NCBI RefSeq assembly: GCF_902706035.1
Contig: NZ_CACSJA010000013.1
Location: forward strand, 1 to 64,000
Source of the DNA: Pantoea sp. 18069
Lineage (GTDB): Bacteria; Pseudomonadota; Gammaproteobacteria; Burkholderiales; Burkholderiaceae_C
Direction: 5' to 3'
Length of the DNA: 64,000 bases
Both the position numbers and the translations under genes were made by a program. Shown one piece after another: positions 34,090-42,678 of this stretch. How positions within the stretch are numbered: the stretch's first letter is position 1; every line of letters begins with the position of its first letter. Below the pieces are notes generated by a model that was not told the origin of the DNA, made no database searches, and saw only the letters and a program-made list of their open reading frames with translations.

Positions 34090-35118
34090 ATGAGCGACAT
34101 GACCGCCTCCCCTCTTTTGCCCTGCATCGCCATCGCCGGCCCGACCGCCTCGGGCAAGACCGCGGGCGCGATGGCCCTCGCCGCCGTGCTGGGCGCGCGC
34201 GGCCAGGCCGTGGAAATCATCAGCGTCGATTCGGCGCTGGTCTACCGCGGCATGGACATCGGCACGGCCAAGCCAACGGCTGCCGAGCAGGCCGCCGTGC
34301 CCCACCACCTGATCGATATCCGTGACCCGCTGCAGGCCTATAGCGCCGCCGAGTTCGTGCAGGACACGCAGCGCCTGATAGGCGAAATCCGCGCGCGCGG
34401 CGCGCTGGCGTTGCTGGTCGGCGGCACCATGCTCTACTTCAAGGCCTTGTTCGACGGCATAGACGACATGCCTGCGGCCGACGCCGCAGTCCGCGCCCGG
34501 CTTGAGGAGCGCGCGGCAGCCATCGGCTGGCATGGCCTGCATGCCGAACTCGCCCAGGTCGACCCCGAGACCGCGGCGCGGCTCGCGCCCGGCGACAGCC
34601 AGCGCATCCAGCGCGCGCTTGAAGTCTTCATGGTTTCGGGCCAGCCGCTGTCGCATTTCCACACCCGCGCGCGCGCGGCCAGCGCCGACAAGGCCGGCGC
34701 GAACCAGGCCGGCGCGAACGCGCCGGCCACCACCCTGTTCTCGCTCGAACCGAATGAACGCAGCTGGCTGCATGCGCGCATTGCCCAGCGCTTCGACGCG
34801 ATGCTCGATGCGGGCCTGGTCGCCGAAGTCGCGGGCCTGCGCGCGCGCGGCGACCTGCACGCCGATCTGCCGGCCATGCGCTGCGTGGGCTACCGCCAGG
34901 TCTGGGACGAAATGGACTGGCAGACACGGCGCGGCAGCGCGCTCAACCTGCACCTGCTGCGCGAAAAAGGCATTGCCGCCACGCGCCAGCTCGCCAAGCG
35001 CCAGATCACCTGGCTGCGCAGCATGCCCCAGCGCCAGGTGATTGCCTGCGATGCGCCCGATGCAACGGCGACGCTGGTGCAAGCCGTGCTCGATCATCTG
35101 GCCGCGCACAAGGGCTGA
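34090..35118 (+). CDS. miaA: tRNA dimethylallyltransferase
   Basis: Transfers a dimethylallyl group to A37 of tRNAs reading codons that start with U. 342 residues. The P-loop is GPTASGKT (17-24), followed by [44 protein letters not shown], and the C-terminal [11 protein letters not shown] and [13 protein letters not shown] segments. An Ala-rich insertion with a short [10 protein letters not shown] repeat lies near residue 205. Start at ATG 34090 (a second in-frame ATG is nine bases later); no clear ribosome-binding site. It often lies near mutL in other bacteria, but here is 11 kb away. Confidence 0.95.
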   Translation: MSDMTASPLLPCIAIAGPTASGKTAGAMALAAVLGARGQAVEIISVDSALVYRGMDIGTAKPTAAEQAAVPHHLIDIRDPLQAYSAAEFVQDTQRLIGEIRARGALALLVGGTMLYFKALFDGIDDMPAADAAVRARLEERAAAIGWHGLHAELAQVDPETAARLAPGDSQRIQRALEVFMVSGQPLSHFHTRARAASADKAGANQAGANAPATTLFSLEPNERSWLHARIAQRFDAMLDAGLVAEVAGLRARGDLHADLPAMRCVGYRQVWDEMDWQTRRGSALNLHLLREKGIAATRQLAKRQITWLRSMPQRQVIACDAPDATATLVQAVLDHLAAHKG

Positions 35119-35131
35119 AGCAGCTGCCACC

Positions 35132-35869
35132 ATGGACTGCGCGCACAACCCTCCCACCGCGGCGGCCATTTCCGTCCGGGGCCTGGCCAAGCACTATGCG
35201 GGTGCAAGCGTATTCAGCGCGGTGTCGTTCGACGTCGCGCCCGGCGAGTTCGTGGCCATCGTCGGCGAGTCGGGCGTGGGCAAGTCGACGCTGCTCAACT
35301 GCCTGGCCGGACTCGACCACTGGGACGCAGGGCGCATCGCGCACGACGGCATCGACCTGGGCGCGCTCGGCGACGACCAGCGCGCCGTCTGGCGCCGCGC
35401 CCACCTGGGCTTTGTGTTCCAGGCCTTCCATGTGCTGCCCCATCTCGATGTCGCGCAGAACGTGGGCCTGCCGCTGATGCTGCTCGGCGGGCGACTGGAC
35501 AAGGAGGCGCTGGCGCGTGTCGAAGCCATGCTGGGCGCCGTAGGCCTGGCCGGGCTGGGCACACGCCTGCCCCAGCAGCTCAGCGGCGGCCAACTGCAGC
35601 GCGTGGCGATCGCGCGTGCCCTCGTGCACCGCCCGCGCCTGCTGCTCGCCGACGAGCCCACGGGCAACCTCGATCCGGCCACGGCCACGCGCATCCTCGA
35701 CCTGCTCACGGCCCAGGCGCGCGAAGCCGGCGCCGCGCTGGTGCTGGCCACCCATTCGCGCGAGGCCGCGCTGCGCGCCGACCGCGTGCTGCAGTTGCGC
35801 GCGGACGGCATAGTCGCGGCCGGCATAGGCGCGGACGGCATAGGCGCGGCCGGCATAGGCGCGGCCTGA
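35132..35869 (+). CDS. ABC transporter ATP-binding protein (LolD/YbbA type)
   Basis: 245 residues. Walker A GESGVGKST (45-53), Q-loop FVFQAFHVLP, signature LSGGQLQRVAIARAL, Walker B LLLADEPTGNLD and the H-loop ATHSR are all present, so it is an active ATPase of the MacB/LolD/YbbA class that partners FtsX-like permeases. The C-terminus ends in a repetitive tail (ADGIV, AAGIG, ADGIG, AAGIG) encoded by 15-bp repeats. The likely partner is the permease at 36509, but hsp20 on the opposite strand lies between. The gene begins 13 bases after miaA. Confidence 0.9.
   Translation: MDCAHNPPTAAAISVRGLAKHYAGASVFSAVSFDVAPGEFVAIVGESGVGKSTLLNCLAGLDHWDAGRIAHDGIDLGALGDDQRAVWRRAHLGFVFQAFHVLPHLDVAQNVGLPLMLLGGRLDKEALARVEAMLGAVGLAGLGTRLPQQLSGGQLQRVAIARALVHRPRLLLADEPTGNLDPATATRILDLLTAQAREAGAALVLATHSREAALRADRVLQLRADGIVAAGIGADGIGAAGIGAA
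35801..35860 (+). repeat. Four tandem 15-bp repeats at the 3' end of the ABC ATPase gene
   Basis: Units GCGGACGGCATAGTC, GCGGCCGGCATAGGC, GCGGACGGCATAGGC and GCGGCCGGCATAGGC, followed by GCGGCC and the stop. The alternation GAC/GCC in the units shows a 30-bp higher-order duplication. In-frame, so copy-number change alters only the tail length. Confidence 0.9.
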
Positions 35870-35875
35870 GGCGCC

Positions 35876-36304
35876 TCATTCAATGGTCAGGCGCCGGGTC
35901 TGCGTGCCCTGCTTCTTGGGCAGCGTCAATGTCAGCACACCGTTGTCATAACGGGCCTTGGCCTGCGCCGCGTCGATTTCCAGCGGCAACTGGAAGCTGC
36001 GCTCCACCGCGCCGTAGAAACGCTCGCTGCGCAGCAGCTTGTCGTCCTTGGTCTGCTCGTCCTTTTGCGTGACTTCGGCACGCAGGCTGACCAGACTGCC
36101 GTCGATAGCCACCTGGATGTCTTCCTTGGCCACGCCCGGCACTTCCGCGTGCACGGTGTAGGCCGCCTCGTTTTCCTTGACGTCGACCTTGATCTGCGAC
36201 GGTGACGGCAGCGGATCGCCATGCAGCGCACGGATGTAGAAACCCGGGTTCGCATCCCGGAAGAATTCGTCGAGCAAACCGCCACGACCGATCAATGCGT
36301 TCAT
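35876..36304 (-). CDS. Small heat-shock protein Hsp20
   Basis: 142-residue alpha-crystallin-type holdase that binds unfolding proteins. The crystallin domain (about 35-135) is clear: IKVDVKENEAAYTVHAEVPGVAKEDIQVAIDGSLVSLRAEV, then RSERFYGAVERSFQLP and the conserved ARYDNGVLTLTLPKK. The C-terminus ends in RRLTIE, which provides an IxI-like anchor. An AAAGGAGG ribosome-binding site stands a few bases before the ATG at 36302-36304. It lies convergent with, and only six bases from, the ABC ATPase gene, dividing it from its likely permease partner. Confidence 0.95.
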   Translation of the reverse strand: MNALIGRGGLLDEFFRDANPGFYIRALHGDPLPSPSQIKVDVKENEAAYTVHAEVPGVAKEDIQVAIDGSLVSLRAEVTQKDEQTKDDKLLRSERFYGAVERSFQLPLEIDAAQAKARYDNGVLTLTLPKKQGTQTRRLTIE

Positions 36305-36508
36305 GTCATTCCTCCTTTGCCAAACACCACGCACTTGAGGCCGGCGTGCAAGGCCTGGCCGGGTGCAGCGCATTGCTGCCGGGCCTGCTGTTAAATTGTG
36401 GTCCCCCACGCCACCTTTTCAAGGGGCAGAGCACGCGCGCCAGCCCGATAAAGGCAATGGCTGGCAAGGCTTGACCCATGGCGACCACATCCTTTATCGC
36501 CTTCATCC

Positions 36509-39115
36509 ATGTTCGCCCTGCTGCGCACCTTTTCCCTGCAGGAACTGCTGCACCACCCCTGGCGCACGGCCAGTGCGCTGCTGGCCGTGGTGCTGGGCGT
36601 GGCGCTAGGGTTCGCGGTGCACGTGATCAACGCTTCGGCGCTCGACGAGTTCTCGCGCGCCGTGCGCAGCGTCCAGGGCCAGCCCGATCTCGAACTGCGC
36701 GCCATGCAGGGCGCGTTGCCCGAACGCGTCTACGGCCTGGCCGCGCGCGAACACCAGCAGGTCGCGCAGGCCGCGCCCTGGCTCGAAGCCTCGGTACAGG
36801 CATGGCACGCCCGGGACAGCGCGCCCGATGACGCCAAGCCCGTCACGCTGCGCCTGCTCGGCGGCGATGCGCTGCAGTCCGGCGCGCTCGCGCCGGCCTT
36901 GATCCCGCGGCTGTTCACTGGCCATGACCGGCTCGACCTGTTCGCGCCGGACGCCGTTTTCCTCAACGCCGCGGCGCTGCAGGCGCTGGGCCTGAACGAA
37001 GCCCGGGCCGCGGGCGCCCAGCTCTGGTGGCGCCTGCCCGCGCCGGCTTCCAGCGATGCGACGACGCCGGCGCGCCTCGTCATGGTGCGCATCGCGGGCA
37101 CGGTCGCGGCCAGTGGCCCGCCGCTGGCGCTGATGGACATAGGCGCGGCGCAGGACCTGCTGCAGCGCTGGGGCGAGATCAGCCGCGTCGATCTGCTGCT
37201 CGCCCCCGATGCGCACGCCGACCGCCTGCTCGCCCAGCTGCGCGCCGCGCCCGGCTGGCCCCCGGGGGTGCTCGCCAGCGTGCCGGGCAACGAACAGCAG
37301 CGCGTCGCGCAGATGTCGCGCGCCTACCGCGTCAACCTCACGGTGCTGGCGCTGGTGGCGTTGTTCACGGGCGCCTTCCTGGTGTTTTCCGTGCTTTCGC
37401 TGAGCGTGGCGCGGCGCGCACCGCAGTTCGCCTTGCTCGCGGTGCTGGGCCTCACGGCGCGCCAGCGCCTGGCCCTGGTGCTTGCCGAGTCGGCCGTGCT
37501 GGGACTGCTGGGCAGCGTCGGCGGCATCGCGCTCGGTCTGGGCCTGGCCGCGCTCGCGCTGCGGCTGCTCGGCGGCGACCTGGGCGGCGGCTATTTCACC
37601 GGCGTGCAGCCCGCGCTGCAGTGGAGTGGCGCCGGCGCGCTGGTCTTCGCGGGCCTGGGCCTGGCCTCGACCCTGGCCGGTGGCTGGTGGCCCGCGCGCG
37701 CCGCGCAATCGCTGCCCGCGGCCGCGACGCTCAAGGGCCTGGGCGCGCTGCAGACTCCGCAAGCCGGAGCGCGCCTGCCCCTGCTGCTGCTGGCCGCAAG
37801 CGCGGCGCTGGCCTGGCTGCCACCGATTGCCGGCATGGCGCTCGCGGCCTATGTCTCGGTGGGCCTGCTGCTGCTCGGCGGCATGGCCGCGCTGCCCTGG
37901 CTGCTGGGCCGCTTGCTGCAGCGCCTGCCCGAATTCGCGCGCAATCGCCCCCTGTGGCTGCTGGCGTTCGAGCGCGCGCGGCGCATGCGCGCCAGCGCCA
38001 GCGTGGCCGTGGGCGGCGTGGTCGCGAGCCTGAGCCTGGCCGTGGCGCTCACCATCATGGTCAGCAGCTTTCGCGGCTCCATGGCCGAGTGGCTCGATAC
38101 CGCGCTGCCCGCGCCGGCCTATGTGCGCGCCGCTGGCGGCATGTCCCAGGGCGACGCAGGCCTGCGCGATGCGCGGCTTGTCGACGCCGTGCGCGCGCTG
38201 CCCGGCGTGGCGCGCGCCCAGCCCCAGCGCAACGCCAGCCTGTCGCTGGCCAGCGACCAGCCCGCCATGGCGCTGCTGGTGCGTCCGCTGCAGGGCGCGC
38301 AGGCCCAGGCCTTGCCCTGGCTCGCACCGCCGCTGGCCGTGCCTCCGGGCCTGATAGCCGTGCACATCAGCGAAGCTGCGGCCCAGCTCCACGGACTGCA
38401 GCCCGGCCAGCGCTGGAGCGCGCTGCAGTCGGCGTTCGCGCAGGGCGGCGCGGACCCGCCAGCGTTCTTCATTGCCGGCATCTGGCGCGACTACGTGCGC
38501 CAGTTCGGCGCCGTGGCCATGGACAGCGCCGACTACCAGCGCCTCACGGGCGACACACGGGTCTCGGAAATCGCGCTGTGGCCCGCAGCGCACGCCGACC
38601 TGGCCGCGCTGCAGGCGCGGATCCAGGCGCTCGCGCCCGCACATGGCCCGCTCGAATGGGTCAGCAGCCAGGGGCTGCGCGAACGCTCGATGCGCATTTT
38701 CGACCGCAGCTTTGCCGTGACCTACTGGCTGCAGGCGGTGGCCATCGCCATCGGCCTGTTCGGCATCGCCGCGAGCTTCAGCGCCCAGGTGCTCGCGCGG
38801 CGCAAGGAATTCGGCCTGCTCTCCCACCTGGGCCTGACGCGCCGGCAGATCCTGGGCGTGGTCGCCGGCGAAGGCGCGGTGTGGAGCGCGCTGGGCGCGA
38901 TCGCCGGCACGGTGCTGGGCCTGGGCGTGGCGGTGATCCTGGTGCATGTGGTCAACCCGCAGAGCTTTCACTGGACCATGGAACTGCGCCTGCCCTGGCT
39001 GCGGCTGGCGCTGCTCGCGCTGGCCGTGACGGCCGCGGGCACGCTCGCCGCCTGGCTCGCGGGCCGGGCCGCGGCCGGGCGCGATGCGGTGCTCGCCGTG
39101 AAGGAAGACTGGTAG
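36509..39115 (+). CDS. FtsX-like ABC transporter permease (two FtsX modules)
   Basis: 868 residues with an N-terminal membrane anchor (LLAVVLGVALGFAVHV) and two FtsX-type four-helix blocks (about 270-520 and 720-868) separated by large periplasmic domains. This is the YbbP/AttFGH-like architecture. Segments LAVLGLTARQRLALVLAESAVLGLLG and LLSHLGLTRRQILGVVAGEGAVWSALG are repeated FtsX signatures. The probable partner ATPase is at 35132, beyond hsp20. The AttH/CrtC-like protein at 41152 is usually encoded with such permeases. Suggested role: export or removal of an envelope lipid or lipoprotein, not established here. Confidence 0.87.
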   Translation: MFALLRTFSLQELLHHPWRTASALLAVVLGVALGFAVHVINASALDEFSRAVRSVQGQPDLELRAMQGALPERVYGLAAREHQQVAQAAPWLEASVQAWHARDSAPDDAKPVTLRLLGGDALQSGALAPALIPRLFTGHDRLDLFAPDAVFLNAAALQALGLNEARAAGAQLWWRLPAPASSDATTPARLVMVRIAGTVAASGPPLALMDIGAAQDLLQRWGEISRVDLLLAPDAHADRLLAQLRAAPGWPPGVLASVPGNEQQRVAQMSRAYRVNLTVLALVALFTGAFLVFSVLSLSVARRAPQFALLAVLGLTARQRLALVLAESAVLGLLGSVGGIALGLGLAALALRLLGGDLGGGYFTGVQPALQWSGAGALVFAGLGLASTLAGGWWPARAAQSLPAAATLKGLGALQTPQAGARLPLLLLAASAALAWLPPIAGMALAAYVSVGLLLLGGMAALPWLLGRLLQRLPEFARNRPLWLLAFERARRMRASASVAVGGVVASLSLAVALTIMVSSFRGSMAEWLDTALPAPAYVRAAGGMSQGDAGLRDARLVDAVRALPGVARAQPQRNASLSLASDQPAMALLVRPLQGAQAQALPWLAPPLAVPPGLIAVHISEAAAQLHGLQPGQRWSALQSAFAQGGADPPAFFIAGIWRDYVRQFGAVAMDSADYQRLTGDTRVSEIALWPAAHADLAALQARIQALAPAHGPLEWVSSQGLRERSMRIFDRSFAVTYWLQAVAIAIGLFGIAASFSAQVLARRKEFGLLSHLGLTRRQILGVVAGEGAVWSALGAIAGTVLGLGVAVILVHVVNPQSFHWTMELRLPWLRLALLALAVTAAGTLAAWLAGRAAAGRDAVLAVKEDW

Positions 39116-39190
39116 CGGCGCGGATTCACGCCAGTGTCACGAACGCCCGCTACAACCCAGGCTTCGACACTTCATCCGGCCCACCCCACC

Positions 39191-41107
39191 ATGGCTTCTT
39201 CCCTGCGTTCGCTTCCCCGTGCCCGTCTGTTCGCGCTGAGCGTTCTTGCCACCGCGCTGCTCGCAGCCTGCGGCGGTGATGACAATTCCGAAGCGGTCGT
39301 CACGCCTCCACCCGTAGTGGTCGTTCCGCCAGTGGTCGATCCTGTCCCCGAAGTCGAAGCCACGCCGCTGACCGTGATGCTCGAGAAGATCGGCAGCTAC
39401 GAAACCGGCGAGTTCCTCAAGAGCGCCGCGGAAATCACCGCCTACGATGCGGCCAGCAAGCGCAGCTTCGTGGTCAACGCACTGGCCGGGGCCGTCGACG
39501 TGCTCGACCTGAGCAACCCGGCCAAGCCCGTCAAGGTCGGCCGCATCGAAGGCACGGCGGTGCTCACCGGCGCGGAAATCAACAGCGTGGCCGTGCACGA
39601 TGGCATCGTCGCCGTGGCCATGCAGGCACCCGTGAAGACCGACAACGGCCGCATGGCGCTCTACAACGCGGCCACGCTAGCGCTGATCAGCGAAGTCGAG
39701 ATCGGCGCGCAGCCCGACATGGTGACATTCACGCCCGACGGCCGCTATGTGCTGGTCGCCAACGAAGGCGAGCCCAGCGACGACTACCAGATCGACCCCG
39801 AAGGTTCGGTCAGCGTCATCGACGTCACCGATGCCAGGAAACCCGTGGTGCGCACCGCCGGTTTCACGCAGTTCAACGGCCAGGAAGCCGCGCTGCGCGC
39901 GCGCGGCGTGCGCATCTTCGGCCCCAAGGCCACGGCCGCCCAGGACTTCGAGCCCGAATACATCGCCGTCTCGGCCGACAGCCGCACGGCCTGGGTCACG
40001 CTGCAGGAGAACAACGCGCTGGCGCGCATCGACCTGGCCTCGGCCAAGGTCATTTCTGTGACCGCGCTGGGCTACAAGGACAACAGCCTGGCGGCCAACG
40101 CGCTCGACATCCAGGACGAAGACGGCAAGATCAACATCACGACCTGGGCCGGCGTGCGCAGCCTCTACATGCCCGACAGCATCGCGGCCTATGAAGCGGG
40201 CGGCAAGACCTACCTCGTGACCGCCAACGAAGGCGATGCGCGTGCCTGGGGCGAAGACAACCCGGCCTATGTGAACGGCGACACCAGCCAGGGCTTCATG
40301 GAGGAATTCCGTGTCAAGCACCTGACCAATGCCAAGGGCTGGAGCGGCCGCAAGGGCGACGACCTGCCGGCCCACCTGAGCGCGCTGGCCGCGGGCGGCC
40401 TGCTCAACCCCGCCACCTTCGCCTACTGCGGCGCGACCGCCGGCGCACCGGGCAAGTGCCGCGACGACGACGTGCTCGGCCGCCTCAAGGTCACCTGGAC
40501 CCAGGGCTACCAGCAGAACGCCGACGGCTCGCCCGTGATGTACACCGCCGCCGGAGTGGCCAGCCCCGCGGGCGACCGGATCATGTACGACCAGCTGTAT
40601 GCGTTTGGCGGTCGTTCCTTCTCGATCTGGGACGAGAACGGTGCCCAGGTCTGGGATTCGGGCGCCGCGATAGAGAAGTTCCTCGCCAGCGACGCGTGCC
40701 AGCTCGGCAGCGCGCGCAGCATTCCCTGCAAGACCTATTTCAACACCGGCCATGACGCCACCGCCAAGGCCGATGCACGCAGCAGCGCCAAAGGCCCCGA
40801 GCCCGAAGGCCTGACCGTGGGCAAGGTCGGCAACAAGACGTTCGCGTTCGTCGGCCTGGAGCGCATGGGCGGCGTGCTGGTCTATGACATCACCAACCCC
40901 AAGGCGCCGGTGCAGATGGACTACATCAACACGCGCGAGAACTGGGAACTCGATCCCGAGAAGAACCTCGACAAGGTCGGCGACCTGGGCCCCGAAGGCC
41001 TGCACTTCGTGCCCGCGGCCTCTTCGCCCAACGGCAAGCCGCTGCTGATCGTGGGCAACGAAGTCAGCGGCACGACGGCGATCTTCCAGCTGAAGATGAC
41101 CTATTGA
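39191..41107 (+). CDS. Choice-of-anchor I family lipoprotein (beta-propeller)
   Basis: 638 residues. The signal peptide ends in LLAACG, a lipobox, followed by a Val/Pro-rich spacer. The mature protein is a beta-propeller of the choice-of-anchor I family: VNALAGAVDVLDLSNPAKPVKV, TFTPDGRYVLVANEGEPS, PEYIAVSADSRTAWVTLQENNALARID and GNKTFAFVGLERMGGVLVYDITNP. Relatives include alkaline-phosphatase-linked proteins in Pho regulons, but no PHO box was recognised here. The ATG at 39191 directly precedes the signal peptide. It lies between an ABC permease and an AttH-like gene, with 75 bases on the upstream side. Confidence 0.85.
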   Translation: MASSLRSLPRARLFALSVLATALLAACGGDDNSEAVVTPPPVVVVPPVVDPVPEVEATPLTVMLEKIGSYETGEFLKSAAEITAYDAASKRSFVVNALAGAVDVLDLSNPAKPVKVGRIEGTAVLTGAEINSVAVHDGIVAVAMQAPVKTDNGRMALYNAATLALISEVEIGAQPDMVTFTPDGRYVLVANEGEPSDDYQIDPEGSVSVIDVTDARKPVVRTAGFTQFNGQEAALRARGVRIFGPKATAAQDFEPEYIAVSADSRTAWVTLQENNALARIDLASAKVISVTALGYKDNSLAANALDIQDEDGKINITTWAGVRSLYMPDSIAAYEAGGKTYLVTANEGDARAWGEDNPAYVNGDTSQGFMEEFRVKHLTNAKGWSGRKGDDLPAHLSALAAGGLLNPATFAYCGATAGAPGKCRDDDVLGRLKVTWTQGYQQNADGSPVMYTAAGVASPAGDRIMYDQLYAFGGRSFSIWDENGAQVWDSGAAIEKFLASDACQLGSARSIPCKTYFNTGHDATAKADARSSAKGPEPEGLTVGKVGNKTFAFVGLERMGGVLVYDITNPKAPVQMDYINTRENWELDPEKNLDKVGDLGPEGLHFVPAASSPNGKPLLIVGNEVSGTTAIFQLKMTY

Positions 41108-41151
41108 ACGTCAGCGTCGGCGGCGGGCTTGCGCTACATTGGCAAAACGCC

Positions 41152-42282
41152 ATGTCTGTCCACCGCCCGCCGCTTCCTGACTCCCGCCGCCGCTGGCTGA
41201 CCCAAGCCGCGGCCGGCCTCGGCGTGCTGGCATTGCCCGGCATTTCCCGGGCATTGCCACCGCGCACGCTGGTGTTCCCGCGCGACTTCGGCAGCCACCC
41301 GCAGCTAGGCACCGAGTGGTGGTACATCACCGGCCATGTCCAGGCCCAGGGCCGGCTGCTGGGTTTCCAGCTGACTTTCTTTCGCGCGCGCGTGGCCTCC
41401 ACGCAGAATCTGCGCTCGGCGTTCGCGGCGCGCCAGCTGGTGTTCGCGCACGCGGCGCTGACCGATGTCGCGGGCCGGCGCCAGCTGCATGCGCAGCGCA
41501 GCGCACGCGCCGGCATGGGCCTGGCCCATGCGCGCGAAGGCGATACCGACGTACAGCTCGGCGACTGGTTTGTGCGCCGCATGCCGGCGCCATCGGGCAC
41601 GGCCGCGCAAGCGAGCCGCTACGTCGCGCATATCGCCGGCGACGGCTTTGCGCTCGACCTGCAGCTGGCCACCACCCAGCCCGTGCTGCTGCAAGGCCAG
41701 GCAGGCCTGTCGCGCAAGGGGCCGGACGCCGCGCAGGCCAGCTACTACTACAGCCAGCCGCAACTGGCCGTCTCGGGTGCGATCACGCTGGACGGCCAGA
41801 AACTTGCCATCGACACCACCGCCACCAACCGCGCCTGGCTGGACCATGAAGTCAGCGACGCCCTGATGCACCCCGAAGCCCAGGGCTGGGACTGGATAGG
41901 CATGAATCTCGACGATGGCAGCGCGCTCACGGCCTTTCGCCTGCGCCGCCCCGATGGCACGGCCCTCTGGGCCGGCGGCTCCTGGCGCGCGCCAGGCCAG
42001 GCCGCTCGGATTTTCACGGCCGATGAAGTGGTGTTCACGCCCCAGCGCTGGTGGACCAGCCCGGACAGCGGCGCACGCTATCCCGTCGAATGGCATGTCA
42101 CCACGCCAACAGGCAGCTGGATCGTCGAGTCCCTGCTCGACGCCCAGGAACTCGACAGCCGCGCGTCTACGGGAACGATCTATTGGGAAGGCTTATGTGA
42201 TCTGCGTGAAGTCGCCAGCGGCAAGCTGCGCGGCCGGGGCTATCTGGAAATGACGGGGTATGCGCAGAGGTTGAAGCTCTAG
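41152..42282 (+). CDS. AttH/CrtC-like secreted protein (COG5621, lipocalin-like)
   Basis: 376 residues. An N-terminal Tat-type signal (SRRRWLTQAAAGLGVLALP, cleavage about residue 33) directs it to the periplasm. The mature protein matches the AttH/CrtC family (PF07143/COG5621): LGTEWWYITGHVQAQGRLLGFQLTFFR, TNRAWLDHEVSD, WDWIGMNLDDGSALTAFRLRR and GTIYWEGLCDLRE. It has been described as predicted secreted hydrolase or lipocalin-like; activity is not established. It commonly accompanies an ABC ATPase and an FtsX permease, both of which are nearby. Confidence 0.87.
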   Translation: MSVHRPPLPDSRRRWLTQAAAGLGVLALPGISRALPPRTLVFPRDFGSHPQLGTEWWYITGHVQAQGRLLGFQLTFFRARVASTQNLRSAFAARQLVFAHAALTDVAGRRQLHAQRSARAGMGLAHAREGDTDVQLGDWFVRRMPAPSGTAAQASRYVAHIAGDGFALDLQLATTQPVLLQGQAGLSRKGPDAAQASYYYSQPQLAVSGAITLDGQKLAIDTTATNRAWLDHEVSDALMHPEAQGWDWIGMNLDDGSALTAFRLRRPDGTALWAGGSWRAPGQAARIFTADEVVFTPQRWWTSPDSGARYPVEWHVTTPTGSWIVESLLDAQELDSRASTGTIYWEGLCDLREVASGKLRGRGYLEMTGYAQRLKL

Positions 42283-42678
42283 GCATAGGCGGCTTATTCT
42301 GCCAGCTAGGCCTACGCCTTTCACGTCACAAAGAAGCTATCCCGCTCCCCGCCCTTCTGGCTGCGCGGGGGCGCCTAGCCCTGCCGCGCGCAGGGCCCGG
42401 GCTGGCAGGTGTGCCGAAGGACACACCTGCTTCGTCAACTGACTCACCGCGGTTGTTCGAGCGCAGCGCCGCAGGCGCGCAGCGAGTTCCGCGGTGCAGC
42501 CCGGGACCGAGCACGGCAGATTGCCCTACGCTGCGCGGAGGGTCGCAGACAGCAGGGCTCGCCTTTCTTTTGGGTACTTTTCTTTGGCGACTCAAAGAAA
42601 AGTACCTCGGCTGCCGGGCCGAGACCCGGCTCCTGCCCGTGGCAACGGCATGCCGTTAAAAGGACAAACCGCCCTTAA
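42283..42678. other. Convergent intergenic region of about 400 bases with dispersed repeat DNA
   Basis: No credible gene between the convergent attH-like and livM genes. It holds a perfect long hairpin at 42573-42606 and GC-rich repeat-like DNA from about 42400 onward, including GCCGGGCC...GACCCGGC arms. An 89-codon minus-strand frame (42326-42595) within it looks like a translation of repeat DNA. Confidence 0.6.
42573..42606. repeat. Perfect 14-bp inverted repeat in dispersed intergenic element
   Basis: GGTACTTTTCTTTG and CAAAGAAAAGTACC flank a six-base GCGACT loop. I recall the same hairpin as a frequent intergenic element in Comamonadaceae genomes, often embedded in a conserved GC-rich segment as here. 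It may act as a terminator or a mobile REP-like unit. Confidence 0.75.

Noticed and set aside
42326..42595. An 89-codon minus-strand frame beside livM
   Set aside because: Overlaps repeat DNA with a hairpin, is Arg/Ala/Pro-rich and lacks domains; more likely translated repeat than a gene.
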